Assembly: GCA_942491535.1 (NCBI GenBank)
Contig: CALOBV010000012.1
Location: forward strand, 124,001 to 188,000
Direction of reading: 5' to 3'
Length of the DNA: 64,000 bases
Origin: JAUVKT01 sp942491535
GTDB lineage: Bacteria; Bacteroidota; Bacteroidia; Bacteroidales; VadinHA17
A model generated the notes under the pieces. That model ran no database searches. It was not told the DNA's origin and saw nothing but the letters and a program-made list of their open reading frames with translations. This document shows, piece after piece, positions 46,003-56,156 of this stretch. The translations under genes and the position numbers were made by a program. Every line of letters begins with the position of its first letter. Position 1 is the first letter of the stretch.

Positions 46003-48249
46003 ATGAAAGCATTTACACGATTAAGCGTTTTTTTCTTATTGTTAAGTCTGATACCATCCTGGGCCTTTGCCCAGTGGAGTACGGATGTTAATGAAAATAC
46101 TATGGTTACAAATGCGATTAAAGACCAGAGAGAACCCACGGTTATTTCTGATGATAATGGAGGTGTCATAATTGCATGGCGCGACTACCAGTACAATGAA
46201 TCTATCTTTGGAGGCGATATACTGGCCCAGAGACTTAACGACGAGGGATACCTTATGTGGCAGACAGGAGGTATAGGTGTTAATGCCGGGTCGATAGGTA
46301 AGGGTCATTTCAGTCCTGTAATGGTTGAGGATGGCTATGGAGGTGCTGTAATAGCATGGGGACGAACCCCCGGATTTTTATATAATTATGACATCTTTGC
46401 CCAGAAGGTAAAAAATGATGGCACAAGGCTCTGGGCATCAAATGATGTTACTATCTCAGATCGATCAGGTACAGAATCATTTCACCAGATGGTAAGCGAC
46501 GATTCGTGTGGCGCCATACTTACATGGACTCATCTGCCCGGGACTCCCGGATCGACAGATATATATGCTCAGAGAGTAGACTCAGCGGGTAATCCCATCT
46601 GGGACAATAATGGAGTGGAGATTTGTATGGCAGCAGAGAGCCAGTCTTACCCCATGTTGACCAGTGATGGTAATAGTGGAGCTATTATTACCTGGGGCGA
46701 TTCACGCAGGGGAGTGGGACAGTCAGATATTTATGTTCAGAAAATAAGCCACGACGGAGTAGTTCAGTGGGCAGCCGATGGCGTTATACTTTGTAATAAT
46801 ACTAACTTCCAGGGATATCCTGTAATTATAAGCGATAGCGAGGGAGGTGCAATAATTGCCTGGAGTGATGCCAGGGCAGGAAACTTCGATATTTATGCAC
46901 AGAGGATCAATGCGGATGGTGATCTTATGTGGGCAGAACAAGGAATTCCCGTTTGTAGTGCTGCACAGTATCAGGACATGCCTCAAATCGTAGGAGATGG
47001 AGCCGGGGGAGCATTTGTTGTATGGCAGGATCAGCGAAATGGGAACATGGATATTTTTGCCCAGCGGATTAATAGTTCAGGAGCATTGCTCTGGGATAAC
47101 GATGGTGTAGCAGCAGCTAGTGCTCCAAATAATCAGTATGATCATAAGATTGTAAGTGATAATGTGGGCGGGGTATTGATTGCCTGGACCGATTACCGAA
47201 GCGACCCCCTGGGCGATATATATGCTCAAAGGATAGATGCCTCCGGTACTACTCTATGGAATGATAATGGTTCCATAGTATGTGGAGTGGCAGGTTACCA
47301 GGAAACTCCAGTGCTTGCTTCAGATGGAGATGAAGGGGCAATAATTGTATGGGCAGATAAACGCAGTGGAACAGATTATGATATTTTTGCCCAGAAGATA
47401 GATAAGAAGGGAGACCCGGGGATATTTATTGATAGTGACCTTGATGGTATTGGAGACCTGGAGGAGCAAGGCTCAGCTGGAAATAATCCCGACTACGATG
47501 GAAATAATGATGGTACTGCTGACAGGCTGCAGGCTAATGTCGCATCTTTTAAAACCTTTAGCCAGGAACAGTATGTAAGCTTAGCCGTTCCTGAGCCGCT
47601 TATACTTGAAGATGTGCAGGCAATAGATAACCCCGATCCCGATGCTCCAGGTTCTCCTGAGTCTGATGTAGATCCCTATGGCTTCTTCAGCTTTACCATA
47701 AGCGGCTTGAGTCCGGGAGGATCGACGATAGCAAAACTTGTTCTTCATGGCGGATCTGAAATAAGTACTTACTACAAATATGGACCAACCCCTACTGAGA
47801 GTACTGCCTGGTATGAATTTACCTATGATGGTGAAACAGGAGCTACAATAAATGCAGATACAGTATTCCTGCACCTGATCGACGGACTCAGGGGTGATTA
47901 TGATATTACTGCTAACGGAATAATTGTCGAGCCAGGCGGTCCGATCTACCTGGCAACATCTATTATAGATTATCATTCTACAGGCTTCGAACTTGAGCCA
48001 ATTTATCCCAACCCTGTTTCTGGTATATGCACCATACCTTTTTCTGTAGCTTCAACATCAAATATAAATATTGAAGTATATGACCTGTCTGGCAGACTTA
48101 TTAAGTGTTTGTTTAAGGAGATAGTTACTGAAGGGAAGTACCAAACAACATTTGATTTCGAAAACTTCAAAGAAGGCAGCTATATTCTTAAGATGTCTGA
48201 TGGGAAACAGTCGGTGACCCGGAGAATAATAAAACTTTCTCAATATTAA
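46003..48249 (+). CDS. T9SS-exported protein with WxD/IYAQ repeats
   Basis: 748 residues: signal peptide (SWAFAQW); eight or so repeats of about 45-50 residues, each with GGAIIAWxDxRxG...DIYAQRI (a beta-propeller-like pattern, about 45-470); a calcium-binding thrombospondin-3-like segment (DSDLDGIGDLEEQG); a choice-of-anchor-U-like domain (about 505-660); and a C-terminal type A sorting domain (IYPNPVSG, VYDLSGRLI, YILKMSDG) for the type IX secretion system. It is likely a large exported or surface-attached protein; function unknown. Confidence 0.9.
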   Translation: MKAFTRLSVFFLLLSLIPSWAFAQWSTDVNENTMVTNAIKDQREPTVISDDNGGVIIAWRDYQYNESIFGGDILAQRLNDEGYLMWQTGGIGVNAGSIGKGHFSPVMVEDGYGGAVIAWGRTPGFLYNYDIFAQKVKNDGTRLWASNDVTISDRSGTESFHQMVSDDSCGAILTWTHLPGTPGSTDIYAQRVDSAGNPIWDNNGVEICMAAESQSYPMLTSDGNSGAIITWGDSRRGVGQSDIYVQKISHDGVVQWAADGVILCNNTNFQGYPVIISDSEGGAIIAWSDARAGNFDIYAQRINADGDLMWAEQGIPVCSAAQYQDMPQIVGDGAGGAFVVWQDQRNGNMDIFAQRINSSGALLWDNDGVAAASAPNNQYDHKIVSDNVGGVLIAWTDYRSDPLGDIYAQRIDASGTTLWNDNGSIVCGVAGYQETPVLASDGDEGAIIVWADKRSGTDYDIFAQKIDKKGDPGIFIDSDLDGIGDLEEQGSAGNNPDYDGNNDGTADRLQANVASFKTFSQEQYVSLAVPEPLILEDVQAIDNPDPDAPGSPESDVDPYGFFSFTISGLSPGGSTIAKLVLHGGSEISTYYKYGPTPTESTAWYEFTYDGETGATINADTVFLHLIDGLRGDYDITANGIIVEPGGPIYLATSIIDYHSTGFELEPIYPNPVSGICTIPFSVASTSNINIEVYDLSGRLIKCLFKEIVTEGKYQTTFDFENFKEGSYILKMSDGKQSVTRRIIKLSQY

Positions 48250-48263
48250 GTATTGATTATATT

Positions 48264-48306
48264 AAGGGTAGCAGGATTAATAAGTTTAATCCTGCCCTTT
48301 TCTTTT
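48264..48306 (+). terminator. Rho-independent terminator
   Basis: AAGGGTAGCAGGATTA pairs with TAATCCTGCCCTT around a short loop and is followed by a T-rich run. It ends the T9SS-protein gene and the surface-protein array. Confidence 0.85.
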
Positions 48307-48319
48307 GGTATGGATTTCT

Positions 48320-48327
48320 TACTTTTG
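48320..48327 (+). promoter_or_regulatory. Predicted -7 box of the patatin gene
   Basis: TACTTTTG matches TAnnTTTG. It lies right after the terminator and 53 bases before the chosen ATG, which supports a start at 48381 rather than at 48327. Confidence 0.45.
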
Positions 48328-48380
48328 TGGTGAAACTTCATTGTCAAAACAGGGATGCTTTCCCCCTTAAAAAGAATTCA

Positions 48381-49253
48381 ATGAAACAAAAAGTAGCCTT
48401 AGTATTATCGGGAGGAGGAGCAAGGGGAATAGCTCATATAGGAGCGATTGAAGAACTTGAAGATCAAGGCTTTGAGATAACTTCAGTAGCAGGCACTTCA
48501 ATGGGGGCTCTTGTTGGTGGTGTTTATGCCCAGGGCAGGCTTGAAGAGTTTAAAAACTGGATGCTGACACTTGATAGAAAAAAGGTTTTTGGACTTGTAG
48601 ATTTCACTCTTAGCAAGCAGGGCCTGGTAAAGGGAGATAAGGTGTTTAGTGCCATGAAGGAATTTATCCCCGATTCCGATATAAGAGATTTAAAAATACC
48701 ATATGCTGCTGTTGCTGTCGACCTTAATAAAATGGAAGAGGTAGTATTCAGATCAGGCAGCCTCTATGAAGCAATAAGAGCATCAGTATCAATACCAACA
48801 GTGCTTACTCCGGTTGAAAAAGGAGAGGCACTTCTTGTTGATGGGGGAGTAATGAATAATATCCCAGTTGATGTGGTGAAACGTCACAGGAGAGACCTCC
48901 TGGCAGTGGTAAATGTTAATGCCAATATTCCAAAACCATTACTTCAGCAAGCTAAAAAGGAAGTTGAGAAATCTGATAGCATCTATAACAAAAAAATTAA
49001 TGAATTCAGGGCCTACCTTAAAAAGATGTTACCAGAGAAGGATGATGACGAACTTGGATATTTTGATCTTTTAAACAGGACAATCAGCTCTATGATTTAC
49101 CACAATGCCCAGGTCAACCTGGATAAATATAACCCCGACATACTGGTTAAGGTATCAAGGAATTCCTGCGGAACCTACGACTTTTACAAAGCGGAGGAGA
49201 TGATTAAATATGGAAGGATGGCTGCAAAGGAGGCAATAGAGAAATATGGCTGA
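48381..49253 (+). CDS. Patatin-like phospholipase
   Basis: 290 residues from ATG 48381 (MKQKVALVLSGGGARG); the open frame extends upstream, but the predicted promoter overlaps that part. Visible: the oxyanion GGGARG, the nucleophile in AGTSMGA (GxSxG), and the catalytic Asp in DGGVMNNIPVD. It hydrolyses acyl esters of lipids; the cellular target is unknown. No signal peptide, so probably cytoplasmic or at the inner-membrane face, RssA-like. Confidence 0.92.
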   Translation: MKQKVALVLSGGGARGIAHIGAIEELEDQGFEITSVAGTSMGALVGGVYAQGRLEEFKNWMLTLDRKKVFGLVDFTLSKQGLVKGDKVFSAMKEFIPDSDIRDLKIPYAAVAVDLNKMEEVVFRSGSLYEAIRASVSIPTVLTPVEKGEALLVDGGVMNNIPVDVVKRHRRDLLAVVNVNANIPKPLLQQAKKEVEKSDSIYNKKINEFRAYLKKMLPEKDDDELGYFDLLNRTISSMIYHNAQVNLDKYNPDILVKVSRNSCGTYDFYKAEEMIKYGRMAAKEAIEKYG

Positions 49254-49318
49254 AGGCAATAGAATGATTCCCGGGAAATAATACTGGATATGTTAAACTG
49301 TATCAAACATTTCTGTAT

Positions 49319-49326
49319 TACATTTG
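49319..49326 (+). promoter_or_regulatory. Predicted -7 box of the metallophosphoesterase gene
   Basis: TACATTTG matches TAnnTTTG and lies 16 bases before the ATG. Confidence 0.45.
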
Positions 49327-49342
49327 TTCTTTATTCAACTAT

Positions 49343-50452
49343 ATGAGAGCAATTTTCCCATTTATCATTATGCTTATTTTCCTGGCCTTCCTGGTCTGGG
49401 CAAATATCTACCTGGCAAGAAGTTTTGGTAAATATTTTGATATTGGAGAACTTAAATCGCTTAATTTATTATTTGCTGCCGTTACCGTATTAATGATTTT
49501 CGGCTTATTCGGCTTTACAAACTCTACAAGCCTGGTGGGTACCATAGTCTATAAGGTATCGGCTGTGTTAATGGGACTGGTATTATACCTGTTTATAACA
49601 GTTATAATAATTAATCTTCTATCCCTGGTTGTTCCGATTAAAGAGATATACCAGGGAATTTCAGTTATTGCAGCTACGATATTAATTATAGTATTCGGTA
49701 TTTTCAATTCTTATAACCTTAAGGTCAGCAGGCTGGAAATTCCGATTAAGGGACTTAAGAATGAAGTAGCTCTTATTCATCTTTCAGATATTCACCTTGG
49801 TCATTTCAGGGGTGAGAAATTTCTTGAGAGGATTGTAGATATATCCAATCGGCAGGATCCTGACCTGATATTAATTACCGGTGATCTTTTTGATGGCAGG
49901 ATAAGGCTTAAGGGAGAGACACTTGAAGCTCTACGGGAAACTAAGGTGCCTGTATATTTTGTTGAGGGGAACCACGACGGATACACAGGTGTTAAGGTGA
50001 TAAAAGATTTATTAAGAGAAAAGGGTGTCAGGGTTCTGGAAAATGAAGTGGCATTAGAAGGCGAACTACAGATTATTGGACTAAACCACCTTCTCCCTGA
50101 TAGCACAACGGTTGGAATGCATGCCACACTCGGAAAAGAAACAATTAAGAATATACTTCCCGGGCTAAATATTGATCGGGAACGGCCTTCAATACTTTTA
50201 CATCACAGTCCTGATGGCATACAGTATGCCAGTGCCGCAGGAGTAGATCTCTACCTCGCAGGTCATACACATGCCGGACAGCTCTTTCCGATAACTCTGA
50301 TTAACGATCTTATATTTAAGTACAACAAGGGTTTGAATGAATACAGGAATACAAGAATATTTGTTTCCCAGGGAGTAGGAACCTTTGGTCCGCCAATAAG
50401 GGTTGGTACCAGAAGTGAGATTGCTCTGATTAAACTTATTCCTGAAAAATAA
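49343..50452 (+). CDS. Membrane-anchored metallophosphoesterase (YkuE-like)
   Basis: 369 residues: four N-terminal membrane segments (about 1-125), then a calcineurin-like phosphoesterase domain with HLSDIHLGHF, ITGDLFDG, VEGNHDG and LAGHTHAGQLFP, the complete dimetal site. The arrangement is that of YkuE/PA-type membrane phosphoesterases acting on a lipid or nucleotide at the membrane. Substrate unknown. It is followed five bases later by carbonic anhydrase, so probably co-transcribed. Confidence 0.9.
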   Translation: MRAIFPFIIMLIFLAFLVWANIYLARSFGKYFDIGELKSLNLLFAAVTVLMIFGLFGFTNSTSLVGTIVYKVSAVLMGLVLYLFITVIIINLLSLVVPIKEIYQGISVIAATILIIVFGIFNSYNLKVSRLEIPIKGLKNEVALIHLSDIHLGHFRGEKFLERIVDISNRQDPDLILITGDLFDGRIRLKGETLEALRETKVPVYFVEGNHDGYTGVKVIKDLLREKGVRVLENEVALEGELQIIGLNHLLPDSTTVGMHATLGKETIKNILPGLNIDRERPSILLHHSPDGIQYASAAGVDLYLAGHTHAGQLFPITLINDLIFKYNKGLNEYRNTRIFVSQGVGTFGPPIRVGTRSEIALIKLIPEK

Positions 50453-50457
50453 TTATT

Positions 50458-51042
50458 ATGCTTTTATACGAAAAAGTATTTGAGAACAATCGTAGATGGC
50501 TTAAGGATAAAAAGGCAGCTGATAAAGATTTTTTTCAAAAGCTTGCTTATGAGCAAAACCCCGATTTCATGATTATAGGATGTAGCGATAGCAGGGTGCC
50601 ACTTGAAAGTATTACCGGTGCTCAACCCGGAGATCTTTTCGTCCATCGCAATGTGGCCAACCAGGCAAGCAAGTCAGACCATAGTGTATTAAGTGCAATA
50701 GAATTTGCCATTAGCAACTTTAATATAAAGCATATTGTAGTTTGTGGTCATACCCAGTGTGGGGGGGTAAGTACTGCTATGGAGTCGGAAGATGAGGATA
50801 CGAACCTCGGATCATGGCTCTCTAATATCAGGTATGTAATGAAGAAACACGATGATGAACTTCACATCCTGGATCCGGATAAAAAATATAACAGGCTAAT
50901 TGAATTAAACACTTTAGAACAGTGCCGTAATATTGCTTCCCTTAAAATTATTCAGTCTTCACAAGGAAAAACAGGTTTCCCAATTGTTCATGCCTGGATC
51001 TATGATATAGAAACAGGTCAGTTGTACGACCTTAATTACTGA
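50458..51042 (+). CDS. can: Beta-class carbonic anhydrase
   Basis: 194 residues. It interconverts CO2 and bicarbonate. Zinc ligands and the Asp/Arg dyad are visible in IGCSDSRVP (Cys, Asp, Arg) and VVCGHTQCGGV (His, Cys). The length and HRNVANQ region fit the family. Its last seven bases overlap the convergent M28 peptidase gene. Confidence 0.93.
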   Translation: MLLYEKVFENNRRWLKDKKAADKDFFQKLAYEQNPDFMIIGCSDSRVPLESITGAQPGDLFVHRNVANQASKSDHSVLSAIEFAISNFNIKHIVVCGHTQCGGVSTAMESEDEDTNLGSWLSNIRYVMKKHDDELHILDPDKKYNRLIELNTLEQCRNIASLKIIQSSQGKTGFPIVHAWIYDIETGQLYDLNY

Positions 51043-52616
51043 ACAAAGCCCGGAACAGTTTCCATATTAGACAGCTTCTTAGTAATTAAGTAACTTAGCC
51101 TGGCAATACTTTCAGCTTTTTCATAATCTATTTTATCGGCATCATCACCCGGTTGATGAAGGTCTCTATGCATTCCTGAGAAGAAGAAAAATGCTGGTAT
51201 GCCTTCATCTATATATGACATATGGTCGCTACCTCCCGGAGAATCTTCGTCGTTATCAAAGATCAGGGGGAAGTCGGTAACTCCCTTATTGATGTCATTA
51301 ATAAATGCCTCGATACCGGCTATATACTTTTTATTTGTTACAACATAGTGTGCTCGTGTTTCTTCATTTTCCGGACCACTTCTTCCGATCATGTCCATAT
51401 TAAGGTTAAACTTGAGTTTATCCAATGGAACAGCTTTGCTATGTACAAAATATTCCGAACCGTGAAGACCCATTTCCTCGGCTGTATATGCAATAAAGAT
51501 TACCGATCTCTTAAATGGATTCAAGGCAACAGCTTCGGCGATTTCAATTACCCCGGATGAACCGCTGGCATTATCATCAGCACCATTACATACCTGTCCC
51601 ATTACCGGTTTAACATGATCAAGGTGGGCTCCTACAACTATATATTCATCTTTCAATACGGGATCTGTTCCGCGAACCATCCCGATAACATTCTTTGTTG
51701 TGATCATTTCCTCACTCACAACTTCAATTTCACTGTTCAGGTAAATGTCTTTTAATAACTGGGGCTTGTAATTTATAATTAAGTTCTCCTTGTTGGTAAG
51801 GGGGTTGCTTTTATTTCCGGCCATCAGTATTTCAAAAACCTCAGGTTTTGCCAGGTAGATTGAAGGCATTGATCGTGATTCTTCATTTTGTTCTGCCCCT
51901 TTATAGATATATTTTTCCTTCCCAAACGAACTCGGGATCATTGCATAGGGCAGACCCGCAGATCCGTCAACATCGACAATTATTATCCCAGCAGCACCTT
52001 TGTTGAACAGTCCGCCTATTTTGCCCTGGAGTCCCTGCATACCTGTATATTTCTTGTGTATTTCAGGGGGTAAGACAGGCTCTCCTTCTATAACAGGTGC
52101 CCCCCCAATAACGAGCAGTATCTTCCCCTCGGTATCCAATTCTTCAAAGTCGTTCCACTTATAATCGGGTTCTTCAATACCAAATCCGACATAAACCAGC
52201 TCTGTATTATCGTTAGTAATATTACTGGCAAATAATACTTTGAAATCCTTTATATGTGCCAGCTCGGTTGAACTACCATCTTTGGAGATCTTCCAACTCA
52301 GTTCATTCCCAAATACTGTTTTAGCAAAGGGTACACCCTGGAAAAACGAACTGGATCCATCTTCTTCAGTAATCAAAGGTTCCAGGCCTGCAGCAGCAAA
52401 TTGTGCAGCAACATACTGAGCCGCAATTTCATATTCGGCCGAGGGTCCGACCCTCCCACCCATAAAGTCAGATGCCAGAAAATAAATATGTCCTTTAAGT
52501 TCATCTGCAGTAATTGATTGGAGAGCTTTATCTGACTGGGCAAGTGCTCCCTGAAACAAAAATATTGAGAGGGTGGCCAGACCGATAATTCTTGTGCTTT
52601 TAAATATTTTAAACAT
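51036..52616 (-). CDS. Secreted M28-family zinc aminopeptidase
   Basis: 526 residues with signal peptide (FQGALAQSD), a PA-type insert domain (about 150-300), and an M28 catalytic domain with zinc ligands in VVGAHLDH, NGADDNASGSSG, YTAEEMGLHGS and NMDMIGRSG, and His near GMHRDLHQPG. It acts on peptides outside the inner membrane. It is convergent with carbonic anhydrase and divergent from the FtsX-like permease, sharing a 199-base spacer. Confidence 0.92.
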   Translation of the reverse strand: MFKIFKSTRIIGLATLSIFLFQGALAQSDKALQSITADELKGHIYFLASDFMGGRVGPSAEYEIAAQYVAAQFAAAGLEPLITEEDGSSSFFQGVPFAKTVFGNELSWKISKDGSSTELAHIKDFKVLFASNITNDNTELVYVGFGIEEPDYKWNDFEELDTEGKILLVIGGAPVIEGEPVLPPEIHKKYTGMQGLQGKIGGLFNKGAAGIIIVDVDGSAGLPYAMIPSSFGKEKYIYKGAEQNEESRSMPSIYLAKPEVFEILMAGNKSNPLTNKENLIINYKPQLLKDIYLNSEIEVVSEEMITTKNVIGMVRGTDPVLKDEYIVVGAHLDHVKPVMGQVCNGADDNASGSSGVIEIAEAVALNPFKRSVIFIAYTAEEMGLHGSEYFVHSKAVPLDKLKFNLNMDMIGRSGPENEETRAHYVVTNKKYIAGIEAFINDINKGVTDFPLIFDNDEDSPGGSDHMSYIDEGIPAFFFFSGMHRDLHQPGDDADKIDYEKAESIARLSYLITKKLSNMETVPGFVQ

Positions 52617-52815
52617 GTCTGAATATATATTTGTGGTTTTTCACTGTATTATCCGCATAAGCTGTGTTAAATAATTTTTCGCAAATGATTAATATTTAAC
52701 GACGCAATAAATTGTATTATGTTGCAGATTGGGCAATTTATGAAAAAAATCAGCGAATTATGGGACGTAATTAATTTTTTTTCGTCATTTATCAGAAACC
52801 AACATAACACCAACC

Positions 52816-55194
52816 ATGATCAAGAACTTCATTAAGATTGCTATGCGCAGTCTGTTAAAACACAAATCATCGACGATAATAAATATCACCGGATTAGCGA
52901 TTGGCCTGGCTGCCACAATTATGATACTGATGTGGATCCAGCAGGAGTTAAGCTATGATAAATTTTTTACGGATGCTGATCTCCTGTACAGGGTAGAACA
53001 GGATCAGAGCTATGGCGAAGGCGATCCCTATCACGTAAATGTAACACCTGTACCCAGCGGACCCGTATGGAAGTCCGATATTGCTGAGATTACAGATGCT
53101 ACAAGAACAATGTATCTCCCAAGGCTTCTCTTTGAGAAGGATGATCTTATCATTTATGAATCGGGTGTCAGAGGAGTTGATTCAACCTTTTTCAGGATGT
53201 TTGATTTTAACTTTAAATATGGCGAGCCTGGAACAGCCCTGAACGAACCTCATTCTATCGTAATAACTGAAGAACTTGCGGAAAAATATTTTGGAGACGA
53301 AAACCCAATTGGGAAACAGCTAACTATTGAGAGAGAGGCGGAATTTCTTGTAACAGGGGTCCTTGAAAAACTGCCCGATAACACAATACATAATTTTGAT
53401 GCTGTTTTACCATTTGAATTTCTGTATGAGATTGGCGTGGCAAATGACGATAGCTGGGGCTCAAATTCTATTATCACTTACGTGAAGCTTGTTAATAATG
53501 CTAACCTGGAAGATGTCGGGAAAAAAATCACAGATGTAATCACAGAACACAGGGAGAGATCCACCACCCAGTTTATGGTTAATCCCGTAACACGGATAAG
53601 GCTTCATGGTTATTTCGGATTTGCAAAACCAGTAGGAGCAATAATATATATCTATATATTTGGGGCAATATCCCTGTTTGTGCTTGTTATTGCATGTATC
53701 AATTTTATTAACCTCTCAACGGCAAGATCAGCGAACAGGTCAAAAGAGATTGGGATTAAGAAAGTATCAGGGGCACTCAGTGGATCTATCAGGACACAGT
53801 TCCTTATAGAATCGGTTTTCCAGGTCTTTATTGCTCTTATACTTGCTCTTATACTGGTAGGTCTTTTAATGAGTGTCTTTAATACTATCTCCGGGAAAAA
53901 TTTTACAGTCTCAGATTTGTTTAAGCTGGAGTATATTGCCGGCTATGTACTTCTGTCTCTTTTTACAGGTATTATCGCCGGTCTGTATCCCTCTTTCTAC
54001 CTGGCTTCATTTAAACCACTGGATGTTCTGAAAGGAGAGCGATCTGGCGGATCAAAAAGCGGAAGGCTGAGAAAAATACTTGTAATAGTACAGTTTGTGT
54101 TGTCAATTTTTCTTGCTACAAGTGGTCTGGTTATTTATTCACAGGTAAAATACATGCGGGATATTGATATTGGATATGATAAGGATAATACTATTAGAAT
54201 ATCAATGTCTGAAAATATGCAACCCGACTACGCACTATTAAAGACCGAATTGGAAAGACATCCGCTTATTGATGGTGTTTCAGCAACAATGTCGATGCCA
54301 CACAATATGGGAAGTAACTCCGGAGGTTCAGACTGGGAGGGAAAAGATCCTGAGAAACAAGTCCTTATCGGGTTTAATGGTATAGACTATGGATATGTCT
54401 CTACTATGGGAATTAATATGAAATATGGCAGAGCATTTACAGAAGACTATGAAGGAGATAAGCTTACAGATTCTACTGCTAATTTTATAATAAATGAAGA
54501 AGTAGCCAGGCTAATGGGAAAAGAAAATCCGGTTGGTTTGAGATTCGATTTTGCAGGTTTTTCAGGAACCATTATTGGAGTAATGGAAAACTTTTATTTT
54601 AAGCCTGCAAGCGAGGTAATTGAACCGATGGCATTTATATGTGCTCCGTTACCTTATCTTCAACATATTGTAGTTAGAATAAATCCTCAGAACAGGGAAG
54701 AAGCTCTTGCTGCACTGGATGAGATATGGGCAAAAGTAATACCAAACTACCCTCTTGATTACAGGCTTATTGCAGATGAAGTTGATGGACTATATGTTGC
54801 GGAAACCCGTATGGGTGACCTGTTTAAATATTTTACTTTTCTTGCAATATTGCTTGCATCTCTCGGACTTTATGGTTTATCATCTTTTATCGCAGAACAG
54901 AGAACAAAAGAGATTGGAATAAGAAAAGTTATGGGTGCCTCTGTTGGTAAGGTGGTCAGTGGTCTGACAAAGGAATTTATATTTCTCGTTATGCTGGCTC
55001 TTGTTGTTGGTCTTCCCCTGGCGTGGATCTATATGAACAAATGGTTGGCCGACTTCCCATATAAGGAGGGAATTGACGCACTACTTTTTGTACTTGTAGC
55101 TATTGGGTCTCTGTCTATTGCTGCAATAGCAGTGAGTTTCCAGTCCTTCAGAGCAGGAAGAACCAATCCGGCAGACACTTTAAGAACTGAATAA
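52816..55194 (+). CDS. FtsX-like ABC transporter permease (MacB-type, two-domain)
   Basis: 792 residues with two MacB-PCD plus FtsX modules. Segments include LAIGLAATIMILMWI (TM1), a periplasmic core, three membrane segments at about 275-410, a second core, and the C-terminal FtsX block (AILLASLGLYGLSSF, TKEIGIRKVMGASVG). The motif NRSKEIGIKKVSGA in the first half is the duplicate. Such double-size permeases are usual in Bacteroidota and often lack a linked ATPase gene, as here. They probably move lipoproteins, peptides or signals; substrate unknown. Confidence 0.9.
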   Translation: MIKNFIKIAMRSLLKHKSSTIINITGLAIGLAATIMILMWIQQELSYDKFFTDADLLYRVEQDQSYGEGDPYHVNVTPVPSGPVWKSDIAEITDATRTMYLPRLLFEKDDLIIYESGVRGVDSTFFRMFDFNFKYGEPGTALNEPHSIVITEELAEKYFGDENPIGKQLTIEREAEFLVTGVLEKLPDNTIHNFDAVLPFEFLYEIGVANDDSWGSNSIITYVKLVNNANLEDVGKKITDVITEHRERSTTQFMVNPVTRIRLHGYFGFAKPVGAIIYIYIFGAISLFVLVIACINFINLSTARSANRSKEIGIKKVSGALSGSIRTQFLIESVFQVFIALILALILVGLLMSVFNTISGKNFTVSDLFKLEYIAGYVLLSLFTGIIAGLYPSFYLASFKPLDVLKGERSGGSKSGRLRKILVIVQFVLSIFLATSGLVIYSQVKYMRDIDIGYDKDNTIRISMSENMQPDYALLKTELERHPLIDGVSATMSMPHNMGSNSGGSDWEGKDPEKQVLIGFNGIDYGYVSTMGINMKYGRAFTEDYEGDKLTDSTANFIINEEVARLMGKENPVGLRFDFAGFSGTIIGVMENFYFKPASEVIEPMAFICAPLPYLQHIVVRINPQNREEALAALDEIWAKVIPNYPLDYRLIADEVDGLYVAETRMGDLFKYFTFLAILLASLGLYGLSSFIAEQRTKEIGIRKVMGASVGKVVSGLTKEFIFLVMLALVVGLPLAWIYMNKWLADFPYKEGIDALLFVLVAIGSLSIAAIAVSFQSFRAGRTNPADTLRTE

Positions 55195-55201
55195 GTAAGA
55201 T

Positions 55202-55281
55202 AAAAGACAAAAGTATAAAGTTAAAAGTCATTTAATCAGAGAGTTGGAATATAAACTTTTGTCTTTTCCCTTTTGTCTTTA
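55202..55281. repeat. Inverted heptamer arrays between convergent genes
   Basis: TAAAAGACAAAAGTATAAAG-like units of period seven (55201-55229) face CTTTTGT/CTTTTCC units (55257-55281). The outer parts form the inverted pair AAAAGACAAAAGT / ACTTTTGTCTTTT. It lies between the permease and the convergent NimA-like gene and may act as a two-way terminator. Confidence 0.65.
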
Positions 55282-55746
55282 GGAGAACTGTTTCCCGGAT
55301 ATAGAATCAATATCCAATCGTAAAATGGTGGTCTTAAGCATTGTGCCGGGTTTAAAGGTATAATTATCTTTCCCGGTATAGTGCTTCATCAGGCAGTTTA
55401 GTCCTATGTTTCTCTCTTCTTCGTCCTTTACAATATATATTTTCCCCGTACCCATAACCGAGCTGTACAGCATTGAGTAGTCGCAGGCAGCATCGCCATC
55501 GGTAAGGATATGATCGGTGTCCATCTCAAAACACACATTATTGTTTTTAGCTATTATATCTATCTTTCTTCCTCTGGTGGCACAATGAAAATATAAGCAT
55601 GAAGGATCCCCTTTCATATACCCGAAGTTAAGAGGTACAATATAGGGCATGTTGTTATCTGAAAGACCGATCCGGCAGACATCACACCTGGAAATTATCT
55701 CCTCAATTACCTGATTATCTTTTATTTCTCTCTCTTTTCTTCTCAT
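55279..55746 (-). CDS. NimA-like pyridoxamine 5'-phosphate oxidase-family protein
   Basis: 155 residues with the split-barrel flavin-binding fold: CDVCRIGLSDNNMPYIVPLN at the N terminus, LYFHCATRGRKIDII, VCFEMDTD and YSSVMGTGKIYIV. The family includes 5-nitroimidazole reductases of anaerobic Bacteroidota and general FMN reductases; resistance cannot be inferred from sequence alone. It is on the minus strand after a VOC gene. Confidence 0.88.
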   Translation of the reverse strand: MRRKEREIKDNQVIEEIISRCDVCRIGLSDNNMPYIVPLNFGYMKGDPSCLYFHCATRGRKIDIIAKNNNVCFEMDTDHILTDGDAACDYSMLYSSVMGTGKIYIVKDEEERNIGLNCLMKHYTGKDNYTFKPGTMLKTTILRLDIDSISGKQFS

Positions 55747-55802
55747 ATTATATGCAATTTACTTAGTATTCGAAATATATCACCTCGAATATCAAATGTC
55801 GC

Positions 55803-56156
55803 CTATCCAATAATATCCCAGAAATACTGAAATTCTATTGCCCTTCCATCGGGATCTAAGGCATAGAAGTGGTAGATCCTGTAATCGGGGTTATCAACCG
55901 GCCTGGCTTCTGCTATATCTTTGATTTTCTGATAGATCTTATCAACTCCATCCCTGTCAGGGTAAACAAAGGTAAGCAGCCCGCCGGTTTCAATCTTATC
56001 GCGCTGACAGAATCCGAAAAGCATATTGCCGAATTTATAAATCCTGCATCCTCCCTGGTCGAGCCACAGAGTGGCACCTATTAGATCAACATAAAACCTG
56101 TGGAGCTCTTCAAGATTTGTGGTCTGGTAGAATATTATTCCTCCATGTTCGTGCAT
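55803..56156 (-). CDS. VOC-superfamily (glyoxalase-like) protein
   Basis: 117 residues with the beta-alpha-beta-beta-beta repeat of the vicinal-oxygen-chelate fold: IIFYQTTNLEELHRFYVDLI, then RIYKFGNMLFGFCQ, and the C-terminal HFYALDPDGRAIEFQYFWD with the conserved DPDG and metal-binding Glu. It may be a lyase, dioxygenase or binding protein; no substrate is implied. It is same-strand with the NimA-like gene 56 bases on. Confidence 0.85.
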   Translation of the reverse strand: MHEHGGIIFYQTTNLEELHRFYVDLIGATLWLDQGGCRIYKFGNMLFGFCQRDKIETGGLLTFVYPDRDGVDKIYQKIKDIAEARPVDNPDYRIYHFYALDPDGRAIEFQYFWDIIG

